A DNA stretch of 64,000 nucleotides from assembly GCA_004009845.1 (NCBI GenBank), contig RMBW01000005.1:310001-374000 (forward strand). The letters run 5' to 3'. Made by a program: the position numbers and the translations under genes. Of the stretch, positions 1 through 11,188 are shown piece by piece; position 1 is the stretch's first letter; every line of letters starts with the position of its first letter. Under the pieces are notes generated by a model. The model was not told where the DNA came from and ran no database searches. It saw only the letters and a list, made by a program, of their open reading frames with translations. Source of the stretch: Davidsoniella eucalypti. Its lineage: Eukaryota > Ascomycota > Sordariomycetes > Microascales > Ceratocystidaceae.

Positions 1-588
1 GCTGGTGGTGATGAGGCTGTGGCAACAGAAGAAACACCAGCTGTTCCGGAAGAACCACCAGCCAAGAAATTGCAGCCAGTTAGATTAACTCGTTACGCAG
101 GAAAATGTAAGTTTGCGTATCCATTATGATTGCAAAACCTTGCAAAAAGTACTGACATGAATTTTTTACGATCAGCTAAATCAGATGCCATTCTTCAACG
201 TGTTGCATTCCAGACCATCAATATCCAGAACAAACCGCACCAACTGATCATCTCTGCTCACGCGACTGAAATGCGTCAACAGCACAGTTACCACCTGGAC
301 GGAAGTTTCCTCAACATGAGGATGCGGATTGTCCCTACGATTCTACCGGATCTGTTCAAGAACCGATTTGTTCGTTTCTATATCACGGCTGATAGAATAC
401 CTCTGGAACCGGCCAACTACAACGACAATCCTCATGATTTCTACTTTGAAACTGTTCTACATCGGGGCGTTAATACCATGGAGGTGCATTATATCGCAGG
501 ACCTCCAGAAGGCACGGAGTTACCGGATGGTGCTCGCTATGAAGTTGAAGTGATATCTGTGAGCTTTAACGTATATAGTGGATTCTAG
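1..588 (+). CDS. 3' end of a gene, possibly an Rsc4-like chromatin-remodelling subunit (partial)
   Basis: Only the last part of this gene is present; the reading frame is already open at base 1. An intron at 107-175 (GTAAGT donor, CTGAC branch, CAG acceptor) joins exon 1-106 to exon 176-588 in frame. The visible part is about 172 residues. It starts with an acidic, Pro/Glu-rich linker, then a basic stretch (KKLQPVRLTRYAGK), then a compact beta-rich domain containing RFYITADRIPLEP, HRGVNTMEVHYIA and the terminal VSFNVYSGF. That arrangement reminds me of the conserved C-terminal domain of fungal Rsc4-type bromodomain proteins of the RSC complex, but the bromodomains would lie outside the window, so this is a weak, memory-based match. 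The coding status is firm; the function is not. It ends convergently with the GH36 gene, 352 bp away. Confidence 0.6.
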
Positions 589-940
589 TTTTTTTTTTGT
601 CTTTTTTGTTCGATCATACCTCTCTTGGTTTGCTTTTTTTTAATCTTCTATTGTCTCTTTAGGGTTCCGTTTTTGAGAGTTGGCTTGGACGCTTTGCGAA
701 TTTTATTTTTCTTATTCTTTTGGTATAATTGACCATGACTATTTTTTATCTGTGGCAATGTTGCAATATAATGTCTCCATAGTATTCACTGGGATTTTGC
801 TCGGGTTTTCTTTTTTTCCAGATCTTCTAGTTTCTGATATGTAGTCATCATATATATATTGGGTTACCCGTATTCTGGCAACACAATACTTGTTGATCTC
901 ATTTGTAAAACCCATATCCATATAAGCGTCTAAAATACAA
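589..940. other. convergent 3' intergenic region
   Basis: This is the shared downstream region of the partial gene on the left and the GH36 gene on the right. It begins with a T-rich run (about 590-670) that is typical of fungal 3' untranslated DNA. No gene, RNA or repeat is visible in it. Confidence 0.6.
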
Positions 941-3900
941 CTAGATAATATCGAAATAAATCTTGACCTCTACCTCGTTAGCCCAGCCACTGCGAAGATT
1001 CATCTCTTTCCAAGCAGCCTCGATATCTATCTCTAGGATATTCGGGTCAACTGTGCTGATCGTGACAGTATGCGGAGGTATAACCTCTCCCATGATGGTG
1101 ACCAAGAAGTTATCGTCAATAGTCATGTTTGGCAAACTCGAGATATAGACACCGACAACACCAAGGGCTTTGATATAAGTATCGATGGACACACGTCCTG
1201 TACTTGTCTTGATGATTTTGTTGCTGACGACAGCTGCGGCTCCTGTCATCTTCTCGGGTAGACCGAGAGTAGCCACTTTAATGACTTTGCCGTGGTTTTC
1301 AAGAGCTGTTAGTTGGTAAGCGGTAAAAACCTCGTAGCCACGGACGTCTAGGGAGACCCCGAAGAGGCTGGATGATGAGTTGGGAGCCATAATGGGGGTT
1401 GTTTTCTTAGTAGTATGTGCTCGAACGATAAATTCGTCGGTTGACTGGCTGGATATACCCGTGAAAGAAGTGAGGTGCACGATTTCAGTGAGATATCGAG
1501 ATGAAACGTTGAATACACCCATGATAGGGTATCCGGTGACACCTCCTATGGGAAATATCAGTTACTGTGGTACTGCTTGGATATATATCGTTAAACATAC
1601 CGTGATAGCTGACAACTTTGAGTAAAACATTGTCGTGATAGCCAACGTATGGATCAGCAGCCCTGGCTACGACACTTGGTCTAAGGATGACTGTGCGTCC
1701 ACGAACAGTCTCGCCAGTCATTTGTTTGATCAAATCCAAGTTATATTGTCCCGGCCTATCTGTGATATAGATCGGACCACCGCTCACACACCGTGCTGCA
1801 GCATGGAACCCCGAGTAATCATGAACGGTCTGGAACATATCCCAGTCAGGAATGACATTGAGATAGTGGCTGAGTAGGCTGTTGTACGCATTTGCCCAAA
1901 CATGCCATGGATGCGACGCCGGCACATGAGGAAAGAAATCGTCCGAGTTTCGCACGACGGTGGCGGGCTTATTAGATGGTAGCTGCGAATGGAACATAAT
2001 CTGTGGTGTTTGGGACATGCAAGATATGACTTTGTTGCTGAACCAGCGTAGTGATGCGAGCGACCATGCGTCCTGGTAGGCTTGGCCTAACTCGCGGCGA
2101 TTCTTGGCGCTGATGAAGGTGTCGAGGATATATTGGCCGTCCGTTTTGACCCCATCAATGCCACAGGATGACAAGAAGGAGTAGAAATCGTTGTAGAACC
2201 GAGTTACGTCTTTGGCAGAAACAGCGTGCATAGCTCCCCCCATGGCTTCGCTACGGTCTGATTTGATGGTTTCGTATTTTTGGCCGATCTCACCGTCGGG
2301 AGATACGCCACCCCAATAGCCTATGGAAGACTTGTTAGCACATAGTATACATGCCATATTGACTGCGGAGATAGAGACATACCAAAAAGGGCATGCCAAA
2401 CGGCAACATGCTTGATGTTTTGGTGCTTAGATTTGATGTTGGCAATTGTCTTTTTAAGACCATCTGGAAATGCAGTCGATAACGCTTCGAATCTTGTCAT
2501 GGGATACTTTGTTTGCCCTTCGCCCTTGACTTCGATAGACTGCCAGTTATCATCAATGATCAAAGTAGAGATGTTAATGCCATTAGAAGACAGTTGGTCA
2601 AGGGCATCGTATATTCTCTGATCAGTCAACTTTTGACCCAGGGCATTCCAAGTGCCTAAACTACAAGTTAGTGAAAATAAAACTACTGGTCAGGCATATA
2701 CGTATACTAACAGTAGCCCAAACCATCATACCAGTTCTCATACCACAAAGCCTTGACTTCATCGGAAGCATTGGCGTCTCCGGCTACTTCGTTGGTAGAT
2801 GGTTTGGGTATATCAGTAGCTGATAGTCCTTGGAAGGTTTTAACGTGGGAACGAGCCTCGTATAAAGCGGCAGCTATGGCGTTTTCAACGTGGTGGCAGA
2901 CAGAGACAATCATAACTGCTTTCTGATTCGATGTACCGTCATTGCGAACCTGAAATATGGGTTAATAATGTTACATAATCTGCGATATTCAAGAAGTGAT
3001 GGTGGCCCACTAACATAGAATACCACATTTCCGCCGTCATCAGGCTTGAAGAAGGTGTTGACGTCGTTGGCGCCACTGATAGCAAGCAAGACTACACTGA
3101 GACCTTCTGGGCTCAAAAAAGATGAGAGAATGACAGACTTGTCGGTATCAAACCTATCTTTTCCATGTACAGGACATAACCAGGGCTCCCAAGCACGGGC
3201 CAAGCCGATCCATCTAAGTGTTGTTTTGTCAATATCAATAAAGAGCTAGATGGGTTGGTTAAAATCCAATTACCTGATAAACCCGCCCCATGGAGAGCCA
3301 ACAGTGATTCCCTTGAACATGGGCTCGTTGTCTGTTTCATGGGCAACATCAAGATCAAGTGCCCACACGCTTGTGCCGGGTGACTGGCTAACCCGCGAAT
3401 GCACAGCTAGGGTTGGATTTAGGTTTTTGATGACATCATGGAGATTGGTCGGTAGGTTTGCCGCCGTTTCACTGGAAATTATCACGTATCCATCACCAAC
3501 GCCGGTTTCCTGCTGGACCCATAGCCATTCTTGATCAGGCCCAGAGCGATACTTGATAGTAAAGCTAAAGGACGACTCGACAGTGACTTCATGTGAGAAT
3601 GAGAGATGGGCACACGTGGTAACAGATGCAAGTTGTAAGAATACAGGCGAAGCTTCATGAGAGCCTGAGATGGCCGTCATAGGCATTTCTTGCCAATCTC
3701 CACCTTGGCTTAAGGGGCTCCAAAGTGCGAGCTCCCAGGCCTCATGGAGCCTGGAAGTAGGGACTTCGAGCAGGGCGGTGAACTTGAGTAGACCCGAAGG
3801 TATTTGTGTTACCTGAGCTAGTGGCGGATAGCTAGCAAGCTGGACTCGAATGTCATGTTCAGGCGCGGGAGCTGGCTCGCCAATGAAGTGCTTATAGTAG

Positions 3901-3947
3901 GCCTGATGCTCAGCGCCCTGAATCACAAGATCCTTTGTAGCTGTCAT
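941..3947 (-). CDS. raffinose synthase / alpha-galactosidase family protein (GH36, Sip1-like)
   Basis: Predicted 902-residue protein from six exons: 3947-3274, 3213-3015, 2949-2712, 2655-2383, 2320-1601 and 1545-941, all phases closing exactly. It matches the raffinose synthase/seed-imbibition (Sip1) branch of glycoside hydrolase family 36, which acts on alpha-galactosides. The N-terminal third is a beta-sandwich-like region. The TIM barrel starts near WYDGLGYCTWNALGQ (about residue 360), followed by IIDDNWQS. GIDGVKTDGQ (about residue 520) carries the expected catalytic nucleophile Asp, and VVRNSDDFFP (about residue 588) the expected acid/base Asp. The C-terminal part is a beta domain. There is no signal peptide, so an intracellular protein is likely. 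Whether it makes raffinose or hydrolyses alpha-galactosides cannot be told from sequence; fungal members are often only computationally named. The start is the first ATG of the open frame; a tiny upstream ORF overlaps it (see 3944-3958). Confidence 0.88.
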
Positions 3948-3958
3948 GGCGATGACAT
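3944..3958 (-). promoter_or_regulatory. 4-codon uORF overlapping the GH36 start codon
   Basis: On the minus strand, ATG TCA TCG CCA TGA lies directly before the GH36 gene. Its TGA stop shares two bases with the GH36 ATG (an ATGA junction). If transcription begins upstream, ribosomes would meet this minimal uORF first and could reinitiate at the overlapping start. The sequence is plain; any regulatory effect is inference. Confidence 0.4.
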
Positions 3959-4997
3959 AGAATATAACACAAGATGATTATAAACGGTAATATATATGGA
4001 ATGAAAGATGAAGCCGAAGAGTTGCTAATGAAATATGTGTTGGTGAAATATGTGCGCAATATAATTTATATCAAATAAAGAAGGCGGGCAGACGGCTTAC
4101 GAGAAGCTACGCTAAGGCACTGCTGCAATTGCTACTTTGGGGTGTTGGGCAACTTCCTGGTTGCCATTCATGGGCTCCTGCTAGTTGTTAGTAGTTGCCT
4201 TGGGCAAGGTTAAACCGCGGGTTTACTAGCGGTACTGCGTTTGCTGCACATCACGCGGCTCGGTGTTAGTAGTAGTATGTGTACACAGCATAGGATCGGA
4301 TGATCCCGTGATCGTGGGCCTTTTGATGATCGGCCTGTCATTATGTGAGCCGGCCGTGTGAACCTGGCCAATGGCGGGCTAGCTAAATAATAAACAAACA
4401 AACGCTATCAATGTGCCCAGCTACAGGGGCTCAAAAAAATCGAGAAAGCCTTTCCTTTGGGTTTCCAATGGCATTTCCTTTTCCAGCGGCGGATCCATCC
4501 TTTCTTGGGTGAGATCCCAGAATGCGATCCTGGGAAAAAAATCAATGAAAAAAAAAACTCCAGGCTATTTTCCTGTACCAATTGCTGCTAGCACTAAATA
4601 TACGGGGTGCAAAGGCAGAAGCTTTCCGCTTGCCGCAAGCCTGGCAATGCGGGGCGGCCGCTGTTCTTTTCAAATCCTAGGCGTCTGATTGGCCCGCCAC
4701 GGTGCGCCACAGCACGCCACAGCCCATACTGCTCGGAGTAGGTCGGAATATTGTGTGTCTTTACAGTGTATCTGAATTTTCCTGGCCTGGGAAGCAAGGC
4801 AGCCAGAAAAGTACCTCAATTCAAGCTTGCCGTGGCACCGTTGCAGAAAATCACTTCAACAAACCACTCATTGTGTCTGTCTTTTGGGAGCGTCTTGTGT
4901 CTACTCTGCCGACCGTCCCTCCTGAAGTTGATCTTCCGTCGCCTCCTCGTCTTTTATCGTCGTCCTCCCCGTCCAGTCCTTCACAGTCGCATTCGCA
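3948..4997. other. divergent promoter region, GH36 / beta-MPP
   Basis: About 1 kb between two divergently transcribed genes. It contains both promoters. The part next to beta-MPP is rich in CT and TCC from about 4860 to 4980, as is common in leaders of well expressed fungal genes. I see no convincing additional gene or repeat. Confidence 0.5.
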
Positions 4998-6841
4998 ATG
5001 GCGTCGCGGAGACTAGCTTTGAACTTCACCAGCGGGCTTCGCAGCCGCGCTGCGCCTACTCTGTCCCAGTCTCTGAGACGAGGCCTCGCGTCGCCGGCCT
5101 CTGTTGGCAGCGTCATTGGCAAGACCCAGACCACCACGCTCAAGAACGGCCTGACCGTAAGCCCGCCCTCTAGTTAGCCATTGGCTTCACTAGCTCTGTT
5201 ATCAGTCCTCCCTACTGGACAGCCCCCCAGTCGTCTCAACCGCTAACCCGAACATTGCTGCCCCGTAATAGGTCGCCACTGAGCACATGCCTTGGCTGCA
5301 GACCTCCACCGTCGGCGTCTGGATTGATGCCGGCTCCCGCGCCGAGACCCCAGAGACCAATGGCACTGCACACTTCCTCGAGCACCTTGCCTTCAAGGGC
5401 ACCGCGAGCCGCACCCAGCACCAGCTTGAACTCGAGATCGAGAACATGGGTGGCCACCTGAACGCCTACACTTCGGTGAGTCCCTTTCGCCCGAGAATAT
5501 AACCATATCTGAGCTAGCCTCCGTATCGAGTCTCGATATCGCCTTCTGCCTCTGCTTGAATCGTACATACAGAGATTCCGGCCGACCGACAAGAGAGAGA
5601 CTTGGCTCTCTTCCGGCACTATCCGATCGAGACTTTGAAACGCTGCCCTCATCCTATCCCGGAACTTCCAACTGACATTTGAAATATCTTTCTTATCTTC
5701 ATTCCAGCGCGAGAACACCGTCTACTTCGCCAAGGCCGAAAACTCCAATGTCCCCCAGTGTGTTGGCATACTCGCCGATATCCTGCAGAATTCTAAGCTC
5801 GAGGAGTCTGCTATCGAGCGCGAGCGTGATGTGATCCTCCGCGAATCTGAGGAGGTCGAGAAGCAGGTCGAGGAGGTTGTCTTTGACCACTTGCACGCTA
5901 CTGCTTTCCAGCACCAGTCTCTGGGCCAGACCATCCTCGGCCCCCGCCAGAACATCCGCGACATCACCCGCACCGAGCTCTCCAAGTACATCAAGAAGAA
6001 CTACACCGCTGACCGCATGGTTCTGGTTGGTGCTGGCGGCATCCCCCACGAGAAGCTTGTTGAGCTGGCCGAGAAGAACTTCTCCAACCTGCCCATCAGC
6101 ACCCCTCTGACCTACTCCGCTGAGAAGCCCAAGGCCGACTTCATCGGTTCCGATGTCCGTATCCGCGACGACACCATGCCTTCCGCCAACATCGCCATCG
6201 CTGTTGAGGGTGTTAGCTGGAGCTCGCCCGACTACTTCACTGCCATGGTCACCCAGGCCATCGTCGGCAACTACGACAAGGCTCTCGGCAACGCCCCCCA
6301 CCAGGGTAGCAAGCTGAGCGGCATCGTCCACAAGAACGAGCTGGCTAACAGCTTCATGTCCTTCTCAACCAGCTACAGCGACACTGGGTATGTTCTAACA
6401 CAGCATCATGGAAATAGACATTCAAAAAAGATACTAACACCCTTCTTTTCTAGTCTGTGGGGTATCTACCTTGTCACCGAGAACACCGACAACCTCGACG
6501 ATCTTGCTCACTTCACCATTCGTGAGTGGATGCGCCTGTGCACCAACGTTGGCCAGGCCGAGGTTGAGCGTGCCAAGGCCCAGCTGAAGGCTGCCATTCT
6601 GCTGTCTCTGGACGGTACCACTGCCGTTGCCGAGGACATTGGTCGTCAGATCATCACCACCGGCCGCCGTATGTCTCCTGCCGAGATGGAGAAGTCGATT
6701 GACTCCATCACCGACAAGGACGTCATGGACTTTGCTAGCCGCCACCTATGGGATCAGGATATTGCCATCAGCGCTGTTGGTAACATCGAGGCCCTGTTCG
6801 ATTACTCTAGACTGCGGAACACCATGAAGCCCAAGTTCTAA
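4998..6841 (+). CDS. MAS1: mitochondrial processing peptidase beta subunit
   Basis: Predicted 476-residue protein from four exons: 4998-5156, 5272-5475, 5708-6387 and 6454-6841. Beta-MPP is the catalytic half of the heterodimeric metalloprotease that cuts presequences off proteins imported into the mitochondrial matrix. The inverted zinc motif HFLEH (His87, Glu90, His91) marks it as the catalytic M16 subunit rather than alpha-MPP, and EKQVEEVVFDHLHATAF downstream supplies the further acidic ligand region. The first about 40 residues are rich in Arg, Ser and Ala with no acidic residues, a typical matrix presequence. Length is normal for fungal beta-MPP/PEP. Some fungal orthologues also serve as core protein 1 of complex III; that cannot be decided here. 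The second intron is unusually long for this locus (232 bp). The start is the first ATG in frame with a presequence. Confidence 0.96.
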
Positions 6842-8017
6842 AAAGCTTGAACTAGATTTGTTAAAGTTAGGCTAAATGAAGGAGGGTGTTGTGTAATGTT
6901 TTGTTGTGCCATCATCATCTGCTGCTATCTCTCATGTGTTAGGGGGGTGGGGCTGGTGCAAATGTCGTTGGCGTGTCGCCATATCTTTTTATTTCTTTTG
7001 TTACTTGGCTGTGTCTGTCCAGGCTTTCTTCTGTTGGTTCAGGCGTCAAAATGGTCTTTTGTCATTGTCATTGGTTCACCAACCTACCTACTACTTCTAC
7101 TACTACTATCACCTTTACCTTGCTACCTACCGCCTTATATCCCGCTGTTTTATTACATTAACTTTTTTTTTCTTATATCTTTTGTTTCTTCGCCAACAAA
7201 TTTTGGTTCTTATTCTTTTTCTGTCCCAGTTTGTGTGAACCAAATTCTTTTTCAAATATTCCATTACTTTCATCTTGTCTTTATCACAAGAAGAAGAATC
7301 CTGGCGAGTACCAAATCTTGAGAAAAAAGGCAGTGAGAGAGAGGTTAAACCCATTCTAGAGTTTTCAAAGATGGGAACCCAGTGACTGACTAACGAAGGC
7401 TACAAAATAATATGAGATGCCTTCTAGTTGGAGGTGTTCCGTACCTTGGACGTGAGAAATGCACGGTGAGTTGTTGTTACTGTCGTTGTTACTGTTGTTG
7501 GACCAAAGCCATGTATAGACAAAGCCGGGCACGGGGAAATCCCGGCACCTTGGACAATATGGTTTTTTGGGATCATTATTGTCTGTATCACCACATCAAG
7601 CGTTAGAAGTATCGTGTCTTTTTTATAAGGAGGAATATAGAGTATATGAAATGCTGCTCAAAAGCAAGCTATAGTAAAAAGATATCGTTATTTTTCTTTT
7701 CTCCCCATCTTTTATGTACCATACTATCATAAGAAAAAAAACCCAGAATTTTGCAACCTTTCTTTTTTGAAATTTATATACACTTGACATAAAACATAAT
7801 GAAGATCTGAAAGAAAAAATATACCAATTTCAAAAGAAAAACAAGCTAAAACTACAAGATAATATGATGACAATCTACAATTTGTACATGATGCAGATTT
7901 TAGTTTTTATCTGACATCGTGAAACTATATGAGTAGCCAGCCCCCTTTTAAATTTTCTCTTCTATCCTCACTAAAAGATATTACACCCAAATAAACAACA
8001 AGAAAGATTTTTTAGGT
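6842..8017. other. convergent 3' intergenic region, beta-MPP / HIS4
   Basis: About 1.2 kb of T-rich then A-rich sequence between the 3' ends of beta-MPP and HIS4. The left part (6890-7260) is pyrimidine-rich with (TAC)n-like stretches near 7090-7110. The right part (7610-8010) is A-rich and would be the HIS4 3' untranslated region when read on the minus strand. I see no gene. Confidence 0.5.
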
Positions 8018-10660
8018 TTATTCTGTGACGTTGTTCTTGCGGATATAGTCAAGGCGGATACCAACAGCACGCTTGTGGGCGTCTAGCTCCTCAACGCCAG
8101 CTAGTTGCATGACGGCAGGGCCGACGTTCTTGAGGCCAGTGGCAGTCAAGTTGGAGCTAGTGATGTGCTTGACGAATGAAGCAAGGTTGAGACCAGAGTA
8201 CTGGCGAGCATAACCGTAGGTGGCTATGATACAATGTTGATGTTAGCCATACTTCAATAGCATGGATTGATCTTAAGGATCTGAGGGGATATCAAAGAAA
8301 GGGTACTTACGTAGGCAGTGGTTGACACCGGCAGAGTAGTCACCAACACTCTCGGGGGTCCAGTGACCGATGAAGACACTGCCGGCATTCTGGACCAGCT
8401 CGACCAGCCCCTCAGCATTCTTGACCTGTAAGATCAGATGTTCGGGGGCATATTCATTGCTGATTCTCATAGCCTCTTCGATGTTATCAACTGAGATGGT
8501 GACGGAGTGGCTGATAGAACCTCTGACAGCATCGATACGTGGCAGAGTCATAGCCTGGTTGTGTAGCTCGTCCTCGATCTCCTTGAGGCGGGATTCGCTC
8601 AGGCCAACGGCGATGAGAATCACCTGAGAGTCCTTGCCGTGCTCGGCTTGGGATAGCAGATCGGAAGCGACGAAAGCGGGAACGGCCGTTTCATCGGCAA
8701 TAACCAGCACCTCGGAGGGACCAGCGGGCATGTCGATGCTCACGCAGGCATTAGTATCGTTGCTGATAACCATCTTGGCGGTAGTCACGAACTGGTTTCC
8801 AGGGCCCATGACCTTGTCAACCTTGGGAATCGTCTGGGTACCGTATGCCAAAGCGGCAACGGCCTGTGCACCACCAGCAAGCACGATACCCTCGGCCTTA
8901 GTCTTGTGGGCAACATAGACAACCTCTGGTGTTGGGCGACCATCAGAGCGTGGCGGCGTAGCGAAGACGAGATGCTTGCAGCCGGCGACTAGGGCGGGCA
9001 CAGCCAGCATCAGAGCGGTAGAAGGAAGGACAGCGGTACCACCGGGAATGTACAGGCCGACGGCATCGATGGGGCGCGAGAAACGAGAGCATACCACGCC
9101 AGGCATGGTCTCGACCTCCAGAGGCTTGTCCTCCTTTTGAGCTAGGTGGAACTTGTGGATGTTGTCAAAGGATAGGTCGATAGCGGCCTTGGTCTCGGGA
9201 GACAGGTTCATGAGCTCGGGGGCAAATGGTGCTTTGAGGTATGAAGACTCGAGAGACTCGGCCTTCTCGAAGGCGCGGGTGTACTTGAGCACAGCAGCAT
9301 CACCATTGGTCTTGACGTCGTTAATAATGGGTGTGATGATGTCGACGATAGCGTCGGGTGAGCGCTGGGCAGGACGTCTCAGGGCTTCAGTCAAGTCAGC
9401 AGCAGAAATAGAAGTAGCATCGATACGCTTCATGGAAATGCGCTCCTCGGCAGCGGGGGCCAGAGCAGGGGCAGTAGCGGGAGCGGGAGCGGGAGCGGGA
9501 GTGGTTACGATACCCTCCTTCTCAGCCCACTTGCCCTTTGCGTCACCCTTTCTCCGCTTGACCTTGAGGCTCTTGGCATCGAGATTCCGCTCGATATCAG
9601 ACAGGTTGACGCCAGCGGCAACAGCCTTAGTCAGAGCAAAGTAGAAAAGATCCGCTGCTTCCCAGCTGATCTCGTTGGCGTCCTTGGCATCACAAAGCTC
9701 CTCGGCCTCCTCCATAATCTTAGCGCGCAGCAACTTCTCATCCGAGAAAAGTCTAGCAGTATACGAGCCAGCAGGAGCAGACTCCTTGCGAGCCTTCAGA
9801 GTAGCTTCTAGCTTGGATAGACCGCGTAGTTCGCCGAAGCAGCCGAACTGGTCAAGGTGGCAGAAGCGACCCTTTTGGCGGATGACGAACTTGAGCGCAT
9901 CCAGATCGCAGTCGAGCGCTATGCTGACTAGCTCTTGCGTATCGCCAGAGGTCAGGCCCTTAACCCAGAGACCACGCTTACGGCTCTGGTACACGCCAGC
10001 GGCACGTTTGACGGCCTCGTTGACTGAGGCAGCACTGCTGTACACCAGACCCAGAGAGACCTCACGTTCGTCGACAACAACGGTGGGCAGGAGGCCATCA
10101 GTACGGTCACTCTTCCAGAAAATGCCAAACAGCTTCTCCAACGACAATCTAGCGGTATCTTCGGTCGAGGTAGTCAGTCCATAAGCGGGCAGAACGGCGA
10201 CAGCACCCGCAGCGGCAGCAGCAGTAATGGCGACAGCCAGGTCAGCGCCGGCAGCGATACGGACGAATACGGGACTGCCAACAGTGTTGATCTGCGCCTT
10301 GATGGCAGTAGAGTCGACGGCAGCAGCATCGAACGACTCAACGAGGCCGGGGCCAGTAAGGTCGGCAACGGAAGCGACGATGGGCAACACGCGGGAGCCG
10401 AACTCAGCGAAGTCGGCGATCTGGGCGGCGGGCACGAAAACGGCGCCGATGCCGCGGTCGAGTAGCGAGGCGATGTCGTCGTAAGAGAGGCCGGTGCCGT
10501 TGACAAAGGCCTTGGCAAGGCTGGCGGCGCTGGAGGGAAGCGCAGACGGGCTCTCGTACACAGCGGCGCCTAGAACGGCGATCTCACAGGCGGTCAGACC
10601 GTCGCTAGGGCCTGTAGCGGAGACGCTGACCACGAAGGGCAGTGGTAGAGTGGTCTCCAT
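8018..10660 (-). CDS. HIS4: trifunctional histidine biosynthesis protein (PRA-CH / PRA-PH / histidinol dehydrogenase)
   Basis: Predicted 851-residue protein from two exons, 10660-8311 and 8223-8018. It catalyses steps 2, 3, 9 and 10 of histidine synthesis. The N-terminal region of about 200 residues is fungal-specific. A phosphoribosyl-AMP cyclohydrolase domain follows at about 200-276 (SRKRGLWVKG, CDLDALKF, FCHLDQFGCFG). A phosphoribosyl-ATP pyrophosphohydrolase domain is at about 283-368 (IMEEAEELCDA, WEAADLFYF). After an Ala/Pro linker at about 386-406 comes histidinol dehydrogenase, with YIPGGTAVLPST, VMGPGNQFV, zinc-ligand region SQAEHGKDSQ and EHLIL. The second exon supplies the conserved LPTYGYARQYSG end. 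An in-frame TTG lies two codons upstream of the chosen ATG. Two TGACTCA sites upstream suggest general amino acid control. Confidence 0.97.
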
Positions 10661-10968
10661 GGTCAAGACGAGATACTATGGTTGCAACGGCACAGAGGGT
10701 ACAATAAACAGATACAAACAATTGCAGGATATAGTCAACAAAGATGAATGGTTTCTTATCGTCCTCTAGCGTCAGACTCGGGCTGCCCAGTAGCTTAATA
10801 ACATCCACTTATTCACTATCTGCGCCGGAATGGAACTCAAGGCCTAGAAAAATCTCGAACGCCAGGCCGTTTCAATGGCCCTGCCAACTGCCAAGAAAGG
10901 CACTGTTCAGCGCTCTAAAACTCGCCTCTTGAGTCCTCCCGGTGCCCGATACGGGCTAGGCCGACCAA

Positions 10969-10975
10969 TGACTCA
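10969..10975. promoter_or_regulatory. Gcn4/CpcA-type site TGACTCA upstream of HIS4
   Basis: A perfect TGACTCA lies 309 bp upstream of the HIS4 start. This is the binding site of the bZIP activator Gcn4 (yeast) or CpcA/Cpc1 (filamentous fungi), which induces amino acid biosynthesis genes, HIS4 being a classic target. A second identical site lies at 11182-11188. Confidence 0.6.
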
Positions 10976-11181
10976 GCATGGATTTCAGTTTAGTTATAGT
11001 GGTTCTGGCTGGCGATATTGGCGTGGGTCCTGCATCGGAGCCAATGTTTTTGTTTAGTTCACTTAGTTCTGATAGCGTAACAGCTTATATGGCAATGTTT
11101 CTTTTGTCCATCACAGTCTGTCATGCCGAGAAAATGCCCTCATCAGATGTTTTCTTGCTTGGCTTTCCATAGTGTCATCCA

Positions 11182-11188
11182 TGACTCA
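11182..11188. promoter_or_regulatory. second Gcn4/CpcA-type site TGACTCA upstream of HIS4
   Basis: A second perfect TGACTCA lies 522 bp upstream of the HIS4 start and 213 bp from the first. Pairs of such sites are common in amino acid biosynthesis promoters. It could also be read from the TAF9 side, but it is more than 1.3 kb from that gene. Confidence 0.5.

Noticed and set aside
6896..7321. 141-residue hydrophobic ORF after beta-MPP
   Set aside because: It lies in T-rich 3' untranslated DNA; hydrophobic residues follow simply from TTT/CTT-rich sequence, and overlapping frames look the same.
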